Positions 1 to 9,867 of a stretch of DNA of 64,000 nt are shown in pieces; the stretch's first letter is position 1, and each line of letters starts with the position of its first letter. The position numbers and the translations under genes are program-made. The notes under the pieces are model-generated. The model ran no database searches, had not been told where the DNA came from, and was given only the letters and a program-made list of their open reading frames with translations. Origin of the DNA: Methyloceanibacter sp. wino2 (GTDB lineage: Bacteria; Pseudomonadota; Alphaproteobacteria; Rhizobiales; Methyloligellaceae); the NCBI RefSeq assembly GCF_003071365.1, contig NZ_CP028960.1, positions 1,736,001-1,800,000 on the forward strand, read 5' to 3'.

Positions 1-768
1 TACGCCCAGGGCTTGCGCGCGGTGCGGGCGCTGCGGCGGTTGCCCGGGCCTTTGCCCGGCGCCGTTTCCAGGCTCTTGTCGTTGGCGTCGCCGCAGACGT
101 GGGACGCCCTATTCTCAGCCGTGCCGGCGGGGCTGCGTCCACGGCAGGCGGGCGACAAGCTGCACAAGCTTGCCGCCGTGCTGGGCGCGGACGCGGACGA
201 CTACTACCGCGTTCTGGTTTCCCCTTGGGCTGAGGCGTGGTCGCTGGTCCGGGGCGCTCGCCGGCCTGAGCCGGCACCATTCGCAAAGGACGTGCGGGAG
301 CGCTTCAAGAACGAGTTGGCGTGGATGCAGTACGCCGACATGGTGACCTATCTGCCGGACGACGTCCTCACCAAGGTCGACCGCGCCTCGATGGCGGTGT
401 CGCTTGAGGCGCGGGTGCCGCTCCTGGACCACCGCGTGGTCGCGTTCGCGTGGCAACTGCCGGACAATCTCATAATTCGGGACGGTCAGGGAAAGTGGCT
501 GCTGCGCCAGCTCCTCTACAAATACGTCCCGAAGGCGCTTGTGGAGCGGCCCAAGATGGGCTTCGGCGTTCCCATCGACGCTTGGCTTCGGGGACCGCTG
601 AAGGACTGGGCTGAGGATCTCCTCGATCCGACTCAATTGGCGCAGGCTGGATATCTCGATCCGGCGCCGATCAGGCTCAAATGGGCGGAGCATCTGTCGG
701 GGCGGCGCAATTGGCAGCATTTCCTCTGGAATGTACTGATGTTCGAGGCTTGGCGCCGAGCAGTGTAG
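1..768 (+). CDS. asnB: Asparagine synthase (glutamine-hydrolysing), C-terminal part
   Basis: This is the 3' end of a gene that starts left of the window; the frame is open from base 1 and stops at 766-768. The visible 255 residues are the synthetase domain of class II asparagine synthases, which uses ATP and glutamine-derived ammonia to amidate aspartate or a related carboxylate. The diagnostic stretch [15 protein letters not shown] followed by [10 protein letters not shown] is at about 355-430, and the usual KMGFGVP-type segment ([15 protein letters not shown]) is at about 550-600. The glutaminase domain must lie outside. AsnB paralogues are common in exopolysaccharide clusters, where they may amidate uronic acids; that role is inferred from context. 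Confidence 0.93.
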   Translation, partial: YAQGLRAVRALRRLPGPLPGAVSRLLSLASPQTWDALFSAVPAGLRPRQAGDKLHKLAAVLGADADDYYRVLVSPWAEAWSLVRGARRPEPAPFAKDVRERFKNELAWMQYADMVTYLPDDVLTKVDRASMAVSLEARVPLLDHRVVAFAWQLPDNLIIRDGQGKWLLRQLLYKYVPKALVERPKMGFGVPIDAWLRGPLKDWAEDLLDPTQLAQAGYLDPAPIRLKWAEHLSGRRNWQHFLWNVLMFEAWRRAV

Positions 769-780
769 GCGCCGCGCGGC

Positions 781-1638
781 CTAGTAGCTGTAGCGCCAAC
801 GTAACGGCCACGTCAGCGCCGAAATCACCCAGCGATCCAGCGGTTTCATGTCGCTGCGCCACCTTGTGTCCGGTCGAATGTCGGTCGGAGAGAGTTTGGT
901 GAAGCGCACGCGGCTTCCGAAAAGCTGGTGGCGGTTGTTGTGCTCCCCTACCGTACCCAAGTCCGGTTTCGGTCCGAGCTCAAGTTGGCGGAAGATTGTG
1001 TCCAACACCGCATCTGGCGCACTGGCCAGGTCCTCATAGCGAACCCGGACATACCGGTCCGGATGACGCCGGCGGAAGAATTCGCAAGCGATGTTCGCGA
1101 CCCACCACCCAAGCACGCTCCTGGCGTGCCGCACGAAGCGCATCGGCGAATACTGAATTTCTGGAAGAAGCTTGCCGCGCCGTCTCCGCCTGCCGGTGAC
1201 ATTGGACCAGCAGACGCCATGCGGATCGCGGACGACGTGGATCAACCCAAACCGCTTGCCAAGCTCTTGTTGGAGCGCGAATGGGACCCGGAACGAGCCC
1301 CAGGCCGTCTTCGAGGAATCGACCACGATTGCGTCGTCCGGCGTCACCTGATCGAGGACCGCTTTGGTGAGCGCAAGATGCGACCAGTTGACGGGCTGGC
1401 TCGTTGTCCTGAGTAGCTTGCCCCAGACGGGGCAGACTTCACGCGGCTCCCCACAGGAGCACAGCTCGGCCGACTGCCCGTTGGCGCAGGCGACCACTTC
1501 GCCGCAGGCAATGACGTTCGGACTCGCGGTCAGCAAGTACTCAAGTAGCGTGCTCCCGCTGCGGCCGTAGCCGCCGATATAGACCAGTCTAGTCACTGAG
1601 AATTTGCTGGAATCGTGGCTGTTTGGGTCGTGGGACAA
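781..1638 (-). CDS. Sulfotransferase family protein
   Basis: The protein has 285 residues and an N-terminal P-loop-like 5'-phosphosulfate site, GGYGRSGSTLLEYLL (residues 22-36), then a central VVRDPHGVCWSN segment that fits the 3'-phosphate site. Both are hallmarks of PAPS-dependent sulfotransferases, which move sulfate from PAPS to a hydroxyl or amino group. A CxC..C-like cluster (CSCGEPREVCPVWG) follows the P-loop, as in a subgroup of bacterial sulfotransferases. The start used is TTG at 1638 with no clear Shine-Dalgarno sequence; GTG at 1596 is an alternative. It converges on asnB with 12 bases between stops. The substrate is probably the locus polysaccharide, by context only. Confidence 0.85.
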   Translation of the reverse strand: MSHDPNSHDSSKFSVTRLVYIGGYGRSGSTLLEYLLTASPNVIACGEVVACANGQSAELCSCGEPREVCPVWGKLLRTTSQPVNWSHLALTKAVLDQVTPDDAIVVDSSKTAWGSFRVPFALQQELGKRFGLIHVVRDPHGVCWSNVTGRRRRRGKLLPEIQYSPMRFVRHARSVLGWWVANIACEFFRRRHPDRYVRVRYEDLASAPDAVLDTIFRQLELGPKPDLGTVGEHNNRHQLFGSRVRFTKLSPTDIRPDTRWRSDMKPLDRWVISALTWPLRWRYSY

Positions 1639-1761
1639 TGCTTCTGGGCGCGCCGGTTAGGCGCCTTGCTATGCGCCCGGACCTAATATAGACCCAGTGC
1701 GCGAAGTGCGAGCCCAATCTGCATCGCGCCTAAACAAGATGTCTCGTCCACGGAAGCGCTA

Positions 1762-2640
1762 ATGGATAGCCGAGCGCCGATCGATACCAAGAAAACGCCC
1801 AAGAACGACGCCCGCAGCGGCAGCCAATCCGCACCTCGGTCAACGTTTCTCCTGCCTGAGCTGATCCGCGATGTGCTGGCATCGCTACGGGCGCCGGGCT
1901 TCTGGCTGTATGGCGCCTGGATCCAGACCAGCGTCCGCTATCGTTCCCAGGCGCTCGGGGCGTTCTGGATGGTGGCCGGTACGCTGGCATTCGTCACGAT
2001 GCTGGGGACGCTCTATTCGCAGATGCTCGGTGGTGACAATCCTTACTATTTCGGGCACCTTGCTGCCGGATACGTATTCTGGACCTTCATGCAGCAACTC
2101 TTGGTCAAGAGTTCCCGCCTGTTCCAGCAGAACGGCAGCATGATCCAGAATGGTTATGTGAACTATCCCGACTACGTCCTTCGCGACTTCACAGGTCAGC
2201 TGATCAACCTCGCCTACAACCTTATCGTGGTCGTCGGCGCCATGGTGGTTACGCAAATACCGCTGACTACCGCTGCCGTGGCCCTGTTGCTCACCGTGCC
2301 CCTCCTGATGCTGACGATCCTCGGCGTGTGCTTATTTTTCAGTGTGCTCGGGGCGCGCTATCCGGACTTCGGCGAACTGCTTCAGTCATTGATGCGCCTC
2401 GCGTTCTTTCTCACGCCGATCATCTGGTCGACTGGCACGACCGGCAAAGCCGGAATGATCGGGCCCTTCATCTATCTCAACCCGTTCTACTACCTCGTTG
2501 AGATCATACGCGGGCCGCTGATCTACGGCGTCGTCCCGTGGTTTGAAATTGGTGTCGTCGTGCTCCTTGCGTTAATTGCCTGGAGTGTGGCCTGCATAGT
2601 GTACAGGCGTGCGAAGCCGTATATCCCCCTTTGGGTGTAG
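1762..2640 (+). CDS. ABC-2 type polysaccharide export permease (Wzm/KpsM-like)
   Basis: A 292-residue integral membrane protein with about six hydrophobic segments, for example VAGTLAFVTMLGTLYSQM and VALLLTVPLLMLTILGVCLF. The pattern 'RYRSQALGAFWMV' before the first membrane segment and 'RLAFFLTPIIWS' followed by 'YLNPFYYLVEIIRGPL' are typical of ABC-2 permeases that move undecaprenyl-linked O antigen, capsule or teichoic acid across the inner membrane. ATG at 1762 has a weak GGAAG upstream. Its stop is 12 bases before the ATPase gene, so the two form an export operon. The cytoplasmic N-terminus is about 50 residues and hydrophilic. Confidence 0.92.
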   Translation: MDSRAPIDTKKTPKNDARSGSQSAPRSTFLLPELIRDVLASLRAPGFWLYGAWIQTSVRYRSQALGAFWMVAGTLAFVTMLGTLYSQMLGGDNPYYFGHLAAGYVFWTFMQQLLVKSSRLFQQNGSMIQNGYVNYPDYVLRDFTGQLINLAYNLIVVVGAMVVTQIPLTTAAVALLLTVPLLMLTILGVCLFFSVLGARYPDFGELLQSLMRLAFFLTPIIWSTGTTGKAGMIGPFIYLNPFYYLVEIIRGPLIYGVVPWFEIGVVVLLALIAWSVACIVYRRAKPYIPLWV

Positions 2641-2652
2641 CTGAGGGTCCGA

Positions 2653-3408
2653 ATGCAAACTGAAAGCCATATCCTAGCGCGCGATATTCACCTCAGTGTA
2701 CCCCTGATCACGAGGCGAAGGCCGACCATTCGCAGCTTTTCCGTTGCGCGCGACCTGTTGGGTCGAGGGAAGGAGAGGCAGTTGCGCCCTTTGATCAAGG
2801 GCATGAGCTTTGAGTTCAATGACGGCGACCGCGTCGGGTTGATCGGCGCAAATGGGGCCGGCAAGACGACCCTGCTGCGGGTACTTGCCGGCGTCCTTCG
2901 GCCCAGCGGCGGCCGGCTCCAAATCTCGGGGAAAACCCAGAACCTTCTCAATGTCTCGATGGGAATGGAGAAGGAAGCCACGGGGATGGAGAACATCTAT
3001 CTGCGCGGCTATTGCTCGGGCATGTCCAAGAAGGAGATCGAACGGCATATCCCGGACATCCTGGAGTTCGCGGCGCTTGAGAAGGTCATCGATGATCCGG
3101 TGCGAACATACTCCTCCGGCATGCAGCTCAGACTTGCGTTCGCCGTCGCGACGACTGTCCAACCGGAGATCCTAATTCTCGACGAGTGGATCAGCGCCGG
3201 CGACAGATTCTTCGTACAGAGATCGCGGGAACGGCTTCTCGGTCACATCGATTCATGCCGTATGCTGATTTTCGCGAGCCATAGTTCAGACATTCTCAAG
3301 GAGCTGTGCACGCGAGGGCTCGTACTGAAATCCGGCAAGGTCGTTTTCGATGGTAGCATCGATGATGCGATCGCCTTCTATGAATCCGACCTCTACCAAC
3401 AGGCCTAG
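2653..3408 (+). CDS. ABC transporter ATPase for polysaccharide export (Wzt/KpsT-like)
   Basis: The nucleotide-binding subunit of the exporter, 251 residues. Walker A is GANGAGKT (65-72), the signature is SSGMQ (154-158) and Walker B is ILILDEW (173-179), with the switch His in FASHSSD. 'KGMSFEFNDGDRVGLIG' and 'ENIYLRGYCSGMSK' are characteristic of the Wzt/TagH/KpsT group. It lacks the C-terminal carbohydrate-binding domain of O9a-type Wzt proteins, which are well over 400 residues, so export is probably not coupled to terminal-residue recognition by this protein. It starts 12 bases after the permease stop, with GAGGG upstream of ATG. Confidence 0.93.
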   Translation: MQTESHILARDIHLSVPLITRRRPTIRSFSVARDLLGRGKERQLRPLIKGMSFEFNDGDRVGLIGANGAGKTTLLRVLAGVLRPSGGRLQISGKTQNLLNVSMGMEKEATGMENIYLRGYCSGMSKKEIERHIPDILEFAALEKVIDDPVRTYSSGMQLRLAFAVATTVQPEILILDEWISAGDRFFVQRSRERLLGHIDSCRMLIFASHSSDILKELCTRGLVLKSGKVVFDGSIDDAIAFYESDLYQQA

Positions 3409-3598
3409 TCGGCGAGGCGCTCCTATAGGATCTTGTGACACAGCAGAGGCGCTTTCCGTACGACCAGAACGCGAAAGAGTACGAACGAAAACTGTGGCAC
3501 ATTGCGCTGAGAAACTTGGGTTCCACAATGTTTGGCTCACGGTGTCTGGCGCGGTGGCGACCATCCGATCATTGGACTAAGGGAGTGAGGGATTAGAG

Positions 3599-5014
3599 AT
3601 GGTGGCGCGAAGCGTTCCTGTAATCATGTGTGGCGGGGCCGGTACCCGTGTTTGGCCCGAATCCCGTGAGACGCTGCCGAAGCAGTTCATTCCGCTCGTC
3701 GGCGAGCAGTCCACATTTCAGCGCCTTGTGACGATGCTGGGCGAAAGCGGCCAGTTCGACCGGCCGCTCGTTGTCACCAATCAGGAATACCGTTTTCTCG
3801 TGGCCGAGCAGCTGGAGCAATGCGGCCTGGAGGCGACCATCGTGCTCGAACCTGAGCGCCGGGACTCGGGGCCCGCTGTTGCTGTTGCCGCCGCCTTGGC
3901 GGCGAAGGGCGGGCCGAACATGATCGTGTCTCTGTTCGCCGCCGACCACGTCTACGAGAAGCCCGAGGCGTTCCTGGAAGCTTGCGACGCAGCCGTGGCC
4001 ACGGCACGGCAAGGGTACGTCACAAGTTTCGGCATCAAGCCGACATTTCCAGCCACGGGGTTCGGGTATATCCAGCCCGGGGACCCGATCGGCGACGCCG
4101 GTGCACACACCATCGCGGCTTTCGTCGAGAAGCCCGACGAGGAGACCGCACGCAGGTATGTCGCGGAAGGCTATCTTTGGAACTCCGGCAACTTTGTCTT
4201 TCCGGCGGAGCTGATGCGGAGTGAAATCGCGCGGTTCGAGCCCGAGATGGCGGAGGCGGTCGACGAGGCGGTCGAGGGTGCCAAGTCGGACCTCGGCTTT
4301 GTCGTGCTCGATCCGGAGGCGTTCGGGCGTGCGACCAAGAAGTCGATCGACTATGCGGTCATGGAGCGGACGGACAGGGCCGCCGTCGTCGAAGCAGATG
4401 TCGGTTGGTCGGACCTGGGCACGTGGAACGCGGTCCAGGATTTCCTGGCCAAGGACGAGCATGGCAACTCAGCACGCGGCGACGTGCTGTTGGTTGATTG
4501 TGAGAACGTCCACGTGCGCTCCGAGGAGACGTTGACGGCTGTTGTCGGCATCAAGGATGCGGTCGTGGTCACGACGCCCGACGCGGTGCTCGTTCTCAAC
4601 AGCAACGAGGCCGACAAGGTGAAGGCGCTGGTTGAAACGCTGAGGCAGGAGAAGCGCCGTGAGATCGTGGAACACCGGCGCGTCTACCGGCCCTGGGGCT
4701 ACTACCAGGGTGTCGACGAGGGTGTCCGCCACCAGGTGAAACGCATTTTGGTGCGCCCCGGCGGCAGGCTATCGTTGCAGAAGCACTTCCATCGGGCGGA
4801 GCACTGGATCGTGGTCAAGGGAACCGCCGAGGTCACCCGCGACAACGAGGTCATGCAGGTCCACGAAAACGAGTCTGTCTACCTGCCGATCGGGTGTACG
4901 CACCGCCTCGCCAATCCGGGAAAGATCGACCTCGAGCTGATCGAGGTGCAGACCGGCAGCTATCTGGGTGAAGACGACATCATCCGGATCGAAGACATCT
5001 ACAACCGGAACTGA
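3599..5014 (+). CDS. manC: Mannose-1-phosphate guanylyltransferase / mannose-6-phosphate isomerase
   Basis: A bifunctional cytoplasmic enzyme of 471 residues. The N-terminal nucleotidyltransferase domain begins PVIMCGGAGTRVWPESRE and contains the LPKQFIPL pyrophosphorylase lysine; it makes GDP-mannose from GTP and mannose-1-phosphate. The C-terminal cupin (from about residue 360) has WGYYQGVDEG, QKHFHRAEHWIVVKG and the IGCTHRLANPG metal-site region of type II phosphomannose isomerases. Length is normal for the ManC/AlgA/CpsB family. GDP-mannose feeds the Gmd and Rmd enzymes encoded at 27-29 kb. It stands alone after a 190-base gap and is convergent with the rfb operon, with only one base between stops. 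Confidence 0.95.
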   Translation: MVARSVPVIMCGGAGTRVWPESRETLPKQFIPLVGEQSTFQRLVTMLGESGQFDRPLVVTNQEYRFLVAEQLEQCGLEATIVLEPERRDSGPAVAVAAALAAKGGPNMIVSLFAADHVYEKPEAFLEACDAAVATARQGYVTSFGIKPTFPATGFGYIQPGDPIGDAGAHTIAAFVEKPDEETARRYVAEGYLWNSGNFVFPAELMRSEIARFEPEMAEAVDEAVEGAKSDLGFVVLDPEAFGRATKKSIDYAVMERTDRAAVVEADVGWSDLGTWNAVQDFLAKDEHGNSARGDVLLVDCENVHVRSEETLTAVVGIKDAVVVTTPDAVLVLNSNEADKVKALVETLRQEKRREIVEHRRVYRPWGYYQGVDEGVRHQVKRILVRPGGRLSLQKHFHRAEHWIVVKGTAEVTRDNEVMQVHENESVYLPIGCTHRLANPGKIDLELIEVQTGSYLGEDDIIRIEDIYNRN

Positions 5015-5015
5015 C

Positions 5016-5906
5016 CTAGGCCTCGCGCGTCACTAGACGTGAGACGCATTCGGCGACGCCGTCCTGCCAGGACGGCATCTCGATCCCGAATGTACGGGCG
5101 AGCTTCCCGCAGTCCAGTTGCGAGTTTGCGGGGCGCTGTGCCGGTGTAGGGTAGTCCGCCGTCGTGATGGGGTTCACGTCGGCATAATCCCCGCCGAGTG
5201 CGCGCGAACGCGCGAACACCTCGCGCGCCAGTCCGCACCAGGTCGTGGCGCCGGTTCCCGCCAAATGATAGAGGCCCCAAGCGGCGGACGCTCCGTCTGC
5301 CTTCAGGCCGCGCGCGACCGTCAGGATCGCGTCTGCGATGTGAGGGGCGTAGCTCGGGTTGCCACGCTGGTCATCGACCACGTTGAGCGCATCGCGGTCG
5401 GCCGCGAGACGCAGCATCGTCTTGACGAAGTTATGCCCCGTCGCGCTGTGAATCCAGGCGGTGCGGAAGATGATGTGCTGCGGATTCGCCTCGCCCACCG
5501 CAACTTCGCCGGCAAGTTTCGAGCGGCCATAGGCGCCTGCGGGCGCGACCGGGTCGTCTTCGGTATAGGGGTCCGGCTTCGTGCCGTCGAAGACGTAATC
5601 CGTAGACAGATGAATAACCGGAATGCCCGCCGACGCGCTCGCCTCGGCGAGATTGCGGGCGCCTGTCTCGTTCACGGCAAAGACGGCGTCTTCGTCGGAC
5701 TCCGCCTTGTCGACGGCGGTGTAGGCGGCAGCATTGACGACGATGTCCGGGCGCTCCGCATCGACGGCCCGCACAACGGCAGGCTTGTCGCGAATATCCA
5801 TGGTGTCGCGGCCGAGGGAGCGAAGGGTGAGGCCGCTGCCGTGCGCAGCGCATTCCGCCAGTGCTTGGGCTACCTGGCCGGTGTTCCCGGCCACAAGAAT
5901 GCGCAT
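5016..5906 (-). CDS. rfbD: dTDP-4-dehydrorhamnose reductase
   Basis: The last enzyme of dTDP-L-rhamnose synthesis: it reduces dTDP-4-dehydro-beta-L-rhamnose with NAD(P)H. The 296-residue protein has the Rossmann motif VAGNTGQVAQAL near the N-terminus, the NAAAYTAVDKAE segment, the LSTDYVFDG motif and the catalytic YGRSKLAGE (YxxxK). These are all classic RfbD/RmlD signatures. It is the last gene of a minus-strand operon ordered rfbC-rfbB-rfbA-rfbD, 37 bases after rfbA. ATG at 5906 is the only sensible start. Confidence 0.95.
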   Translation of the reverse strand: MRILVAGNTGQVAQALAECAAHGSGLTLRSLGRDTMDIRDKPAVVRAVDAERPDIVVNAAAYTAVDKAESDEDAVFAVNETGARNLAEASASAGIPVIHLSTDYVFDGTKPDPYTEDDPVAPAGAYGRSKLAGEVAVGEANPQHIIFRTAWIHSATGHNFVKTMLRLAADRDALNVVDDQRGNPSYAPHIADAILTVARGLKADGASAAWGLYHLAGTGATTWCGLAREVFARSRALGGDYADVNPITTADYPTPAQRPANSQLDCGKLARTFGIEMPSWQDGVAECVSRLVTREA

Positions 5907-5943
5907 CGGACTCTACTCACTATCGGAAGCGTTCGTGGCCGAC

Positions 5944-6819
5944 CTACTCGGTTTCCTCGGCCGCCACGGACAGGAGATACTTTCCATAGTCGGATTTGCC
6001 AAGCTCGCTACCTAGCGTCTCAAGCTGGCTGCGATCGATGAAGCCCATGCGGTAAGCCGTCTCTTCGGGACAGCAGATGCGGAAACCTTGGCGGCGCTGC
6101 AGCGTGGCCACGAAAGCGGTCGCGTCGCTCAGGGCGTCGGGCGTACCTGTGTCCAACCATGCAAAGCCGCGCCCCATCTTCTCAACGAAGAGCTGCCCCC
6201 ATTCCGCATAGACACGATTGACGTCCGTTATTTCCAGTTCGCCACGCGCGGACGGCTTGAGGTTTGCAGCGATGTCGACGACCTGGTTGTCGTAGAAATA
6301 CAGCCCCGTGACGGCCCAGGGAGATTTCGGTTTTGCCGGCTTCTCCTCAATGGAGAGGGCCCGGCCTGACGCGTCCAGCTCGACGACGCCGTACCGTTCG
6401 GGATCGGTGACGTGATAGGCGAACACGGAGGCACCCGTCGGGCGTTCCCGCGCACTGGCGAGAAGCTCCAACAGACCGTGGCCGTAGAAGACGTTGTCAC
6501 CGAGGATGAGGCACGAATTCTGATCGCCGACGAAATCCGCGCCGATAATGTAGGCCTGCGCCAGACCTTCGGGGCGCGGTTGCTCGGCATACTCGATCTT
6601 GATGCCCCATTTGGCGCCGTCGCCCAGAAGCCGCTTGAAATTCGGAAGGTCGACGGGTGTCGAGATGAGGAGGATCTCCTTGATCCCCGCCATCATCAGG
6701 ACCGCGAGCGGATAGTAGATCATCGGCTTGTCGTAGAGCGCCATCAGCTGCTTCGACGTGACCAGCGTCATCGGATGCAGACGCGTCCCGGCTCCACCGG
6801 CAAGTATGATCCCTCTCAT
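5944..6819 (-). CDS. rfbA: Glucose-1-phosphate thymidylyltransferase
   Basis: The 291-residue enzyme makes dTDP-glucose from dTTP and glucose-1-phosphate, the first committed step to dTDP-L-rhamnose. The N-terminus carries the nucleotidyltransferase motif [18 protein letters not shown] and then [14 protein letters not shown]. Internal motifs [12 protein letters not shown] and [19 protein letters not shown] match RfbA/RmlA. ATG at 6819 is preferred to the TTG one codon upstream because the mature family starts M(R/K)GI(I/V)LAGG. It is the third gene of the rfb operon, 39 bases after rfbB. Confidence 0.95.
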   Translation of the reverse strand: MRGIILAGGAGTRLHPMTLVTSKQLMALYDKPMIYYPLAVLMMAGIKEILLISTPVDLPNFKRLLGDGAKWGIKIEYAEQPRPEGLAQAYIIGADFVGDQNSCLILGDNVFYGHGLLELLASARERPTGASVFAYHVTDPERYGVVELDASGRALSIEEKPAKPKSPWAVTGLYFYDNQVVDIAANLKPSARGELEITDVNRVYAEWGQLFVEKMGRGFAWLDTGTPDALSDATAFVATLQRRQGFRICCPEETAYRMGFIDRSQLETLGSELGKSDYGKYLLSVAAEETE

Positions 6820-6858
6820 CAACCCAATCCCTGTTTCTAGTCGGCTTACCGGGCCAAC

Positions 6859-7935
6859 CTATTTGGCTCCCGCCACAAGTTTCTTGGTCCCCAGCCGTTC
6901 GCCTGCATAGCGGCCGTCGCGGATCGGCCGCCACCATTCCTCGTTGGCGAGATACCAGTCGACGGTCTCTCGGAGACCCTCCTCGAACGTCCGCGCGGGT
7001 TTCCAGCCGAGCTCGTCCGCGATCTTGCTCGCGTCGATCGCGTAGCGCCGGTCGTGCCCAGGACGGTCTATCACGAAAGAGATCAGGTCGCGGCGGGAGG
7101 TGCCGTCTTCCCGCGGGCGCCGTTGGTCAACGATGTCGCAGATGGCTTCGACGACCGCAAGATTGGTGCGCTCGGAGTTGCCGCCGACATTGTAGGACTC
7201 ACCAACTCGTCCCTTCATGGCGACCATCGCAAGCGCGCGGGCGTGATCCTCGACAAAAAGCCAGTCGCGCACGTTGTCGCCTTTGCCATACACGGGCAAT
7301 GTCTTGTTCTCCAATGCATTGAGGATCACAAGCGGAATGAGCTTCTCTGGGAAGTGGTACGGCCCGTAATTGTTGGAGCAGTTCGAGAGCACCACCGGAA
7401 ACCCATAGGTGCGATGCCAGGATCGGACCAAATGATCCGATGCCGCCTTCGATGCGGAATAGGGTGACGACGGATCATAGGGCGTCTCCTCGGTAAAGAG
7501 ACTGTCGTCGAAGGGCAAATCACCGAAGACTTCATCGGTCGAAATGTGGTGGAAACGGAACCTGTCGCGTCGTTCACCGTTGAGTTCGTTCCAGTAGGCC
7601 TTGGCAGCCTCAAGAAGGGAATGCGTGCCGACGATGTTCGTTTCTATAAAGACAGCGGGGCCGTCGATTGAGCGATCCACATGGCTCTCAGCGGCCAAGT
7701 GCATGACGATGTCCACGGCCTCGTTGCGCAAAACATCGAGGATCGCCTCGCCGTCGCATATATCAAGCTGGCGAAACTGATAGAGCGGGCTGTTGGCGAT
7801 GGGTTTGAGCGATTCGAGATTTGCGGCGTATGTGAGCTTGTCGACATTGACGACGTCATGGCCAAGGTCGCTAACCAGGTGGCGGCAGACCGCAGAGCCG
7901 ATAAATCCCGCACCACCTGTGACAAGAATCTTCAA
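6859..7935 (-). CDS. rfbB: dTDP-glucose 4,6-dehydratase
   Basis: A 358-residue extended SDR enzyme that converts dTDP-glucose to dTDP-4-dehydro-6-deoxyglucose. Motifs are [15 protein letters not shown] (NAD binding), [20 protein letters not shown] (catalytic Asp/Glu) and [12 protein letters not shown] (YxxxK). The start is set at TTG 7935: this gives the family N-terminus (L/M)KILVTGG and has AAGGAG six bases upstream. Longer readings would run into the end of rfbC, and the chosen start leaves a 10-base gap after rfbC. It is the second gene of the operon. Confidence 0.94.
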   Translation of the reverse strand: MKILVTGGAGFIGSAVCRHLVSDLGHDVVNVDKLTYAANLESLKPIANSPLYQFRQLDICDGEAILDVLRNEAVDIVMHLAAESHVDRSIDGPAVFIETNIVGTHSLLEAAKAYWNELNGERRDRFRFHHISTDEVFGDLPFDDSLFTEETPYDPSSPYSASKAASDHLVRSWHRTYGFPVVLSNCSNNYGPYHFPEKLIPLVILNALENKTLPVYGKGDNVRDWLFVEDHARALAMVAMKGRVGESYNVGGNSERTNLAVVEAICDIVDQRRPREDGTSRRDLISFVIDRPGHDRRYAIDASKIADELGWKPARTFEEGLRETVDWYLANEEWWRPIRDGRYAGERLGTKKLVAGAK

Positions 7936-7945
7936 AATTCGCTCC

Positions 7946-8512
7946 TTAGTTTTCGGAATATTCGAAGCCTGTCTCGACGTCGCGCAGGCGCGGGGCAACC
8001 TCATCCTTAGCCGATAGGGTTGGCGTCATGCTGTCGAGCGGCCAGACTATACCTATGTCAGGATCGGCAAAATGGATCCCGCAATCGTGCTCGGGGGCAT
8101 ACAACTCCGAGACCTTGTAGATGACCTCGGTGTCGGGTTCCAGCGTCATGTAGCCGTGTGCGAACCCCTTTGGAATAAGGATTTGGTTCCAGTCGTCAGC
8201 AGATACGCGAAGGCTGCACCATTGTCCGAAACGCGGAGATCCGCGGCGGACATCGACGGCAACGTCAACGATCGCGCCTTTGGCCACCCGGACGAGCTTG
8301 TCTTGGGCGAATGGGGGTTTTTGGAAGTGGAGACCCCGCAAGACGCCAACGTGCGCAGAAAAAGCGTGGTTGTCCTGAACCCAGGGCAATTCGATGCCGG
8401 CTTCAGCAAAGCGCTTGGCGTTGTACGTCTCGGAGAAGAAACCCCGGGCGTCCCCGTGCTTCTTCGGCACGATCTCAAGCACTTCCGGCAGGCCGAGTTG
8501 CCTGACAAGCAT
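7946..8512 (-). CDS. rfbC: dTDP-4-dehydrorhamnose 3,5-epimerase
   Basis: A 188-residue cupin-fold epimerase and the third step of dTDP-L-rhamnose synthesis. The motifs [33 protein letters not shown] and [21 protein letters not shown] are diagnostic, with the catalytic His in RGLHFQ. ATG at 8512 is preferred to the TTG five codons upstream, because a CGGGG lies at suitable distance and the product then begins [11 protein letters not shown]. It is the first gene of the rfbCBAD operon; the promoter should lie in the 8513-8694 gap, shared with the divergent glycosyltransferase. Confidence 0.94.
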   Translation of the reverse strand: MLVRQLGLPEVLEIVPKKHGDARGFFSETYNAKRFAEAGIELPWVQDNHAFSAHVGVLRGLHFQKPPFAQDKLVRVAKGAIVDVAVDVRRGSPRFGQWCSLRVSADDWNQILIPKGFAHGYMTLEPDTEVIYKVSELYAPEHDCGIHFADPDIGIVWPLDSMTPTLSAKDEVAPRLRDVETGFEYSEN

Positions 8513-8694
8513 TGGGTAACCCCGCAACTGGTGGCGCGCGCGGCCAAAAGGGACAGCGCGGCGTTTACCGAAGGGGCGGACTTAACCTAGGTCAGCGCAC
8601 ACCGTCAATTGCCTGGGTGCCAATCGCGGTACCCTCTGCTAAGTCAATTTAGGTAAACGCAGAATCCACCAACAGCAGTCAAGACCCAGTCCCA

Positions 8695-9867
8695 TTGGCA
8701 GCTTTCCAAGCCATTTCGACGGCCATAGGCATCGTCAAGACCGCCTTGCGGATCGGGGGCGCCGCCGCGCCGCGCATCCTGGCGGACTATGCGCGGCTCA
8801 TTTATCTGAATCGGACGTCGCGCCAGCGCCCAATCCGGACTGTGCCCCGCCTAGCGTCGGGGGCGACCCGGGCCGATGTGCGTCCCGCGGTATGGGATGC
8901 GGACATCGTGGTGCCGGTCTACAACGACTTCGAAGGAGTTGACGGCCTGCTCCGCACCCTGCATCAGGAGGCGGCTCACTTCGCCCAAGTCGTCCTGGTA
9001 CACGATTGCAGCGCCGATACGCGGCTCTCGCCGCTGTTGCAGTCTTTCGTTGCCGCAGTCCCGAACGCGACCCTGATCGAGAATGCCCGTAATGTCGGGT
9101 TTCTAGAGACCTGCAATCGGGGATTGGCTGCCTCGGAACGGGACGTCATCATCCTCAACACGGATATCGAGGTGCCCCCTGGCGCCCTTGGGCGCCTTAT
9201 CCGGACGTTGAGGTCGAACCCGGACATCGCATCCGTGACGCCGTTCTCAAGCAATGCCTACGGCGCGGGCTTTCCCGATTTGAACTACGAGAACAAACGC
9301 CCATTCGGCATGACAACGGTGCAAATCGATGCGGCGTTCCAAGCCGCCGGTCCGTTCGAGCCCATCGATATCCCTCGCGGCGTCGGTTTCTGCATGGCGA
9401 TGTCGCGCTGCGCCATTGATCGCGTCGGCCCCTTCGATCTCGAATTCGGTGCGGGCTATGGCGAGGAGGCCGACTTCTGCCTTCGGGCGCGACACGCGGG
9501 CTTTAGAAACGTCCTCGCGCCCAACACGTACGTCTACCATAAAGCTGGACAGAGCTTCGGGGCTTCGTCGCAGCGCCGGGCGCGCGAGGGTCTCATCCGG
9601 CTCTTGGCCCGCCACCCGGACTACGCAGGGCTGGTTCGAGGCTATCTCGACCGGAACGAGGCCCGCGCGGTCTGCTTTGCGGTGTTGGCGCGGCTTGTGT
9701 CGACGGCGGGAGGGGACGCGGTTTCTCCGCCGGGCTCGCCCCAATTTCTGTTGCAACCCAACGGGGAAGAGGCGCAGCTCGGCAGTGATGGCGAGGTCTA
9801 CCCCTTCGCCTTCGCGGACAGCGACGTTGCCGACCAGCTCCTTGAGCTATGCGGTCTTCGCCGCTAG
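8695..9867 (+). CDS. Glycosyltransferase family 2
   Basis: A 390-residue GT-A type transferase. After about 60 residues with a hydrophobic/basic start comes DADIVVPVYNDFEG, then LVHDCSAD (in place of the usual V-D-D-x-S-x-D), IENARNVGFLETCNRG, and the metal-binding region LNTDIEVPPGAL (NTD rather than DxD). GVGFCMAMSRCAID and the acceptor motif GAGYGEEADFCLRARHAGF follow. The last 70 residues are not conserved in my reading. The start is TTG at 8695 without a convincing ribosome site, so it may be misplaced. It is divergent from rfbC and its stop overlaps the next gene's stop by 4 bases. Confidence 0.87.
   Translation: MAAFQAISTAIGIVKTALRIGGAAAPRILADYARLIYLNRTSRQRPIRTVPRLASGATRADVRPAVWDADIVVPVYNDFEGVDGLLRTLHQEAAHFAQVVLVHDCSADTRLSPLLQSFVAAVPNATLIENARNVGFLETCNRGLAASERDVIILNTDIEVPPGALGRLIRTLRSNPDIASVTPFSSNAYGAGFPDLNYENKRPFGMTTVQIDAAFQAAGPFEPIDIPRGVGFCMAMSRCAIDRVGPFDLEFGAGYGEEADFCLRARHAGFRNVLAPNTYVYHKAGQSFGASSQRRAREGLIRLLARHPDYAGLVRGYLDRNEARAVCFAVLARLVSTAGGDAVSPPGSPQFLLQPNGEEAQLGSDGEVYPFAFADSDVADQLLELCGLRR

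Noticed and set aside
5118-6041. 307-codon plus-strand frame over rfbD and rfbA
   Set aside because: Antisense to two confidently assigned enzymes; Arg-rich translation without homology.
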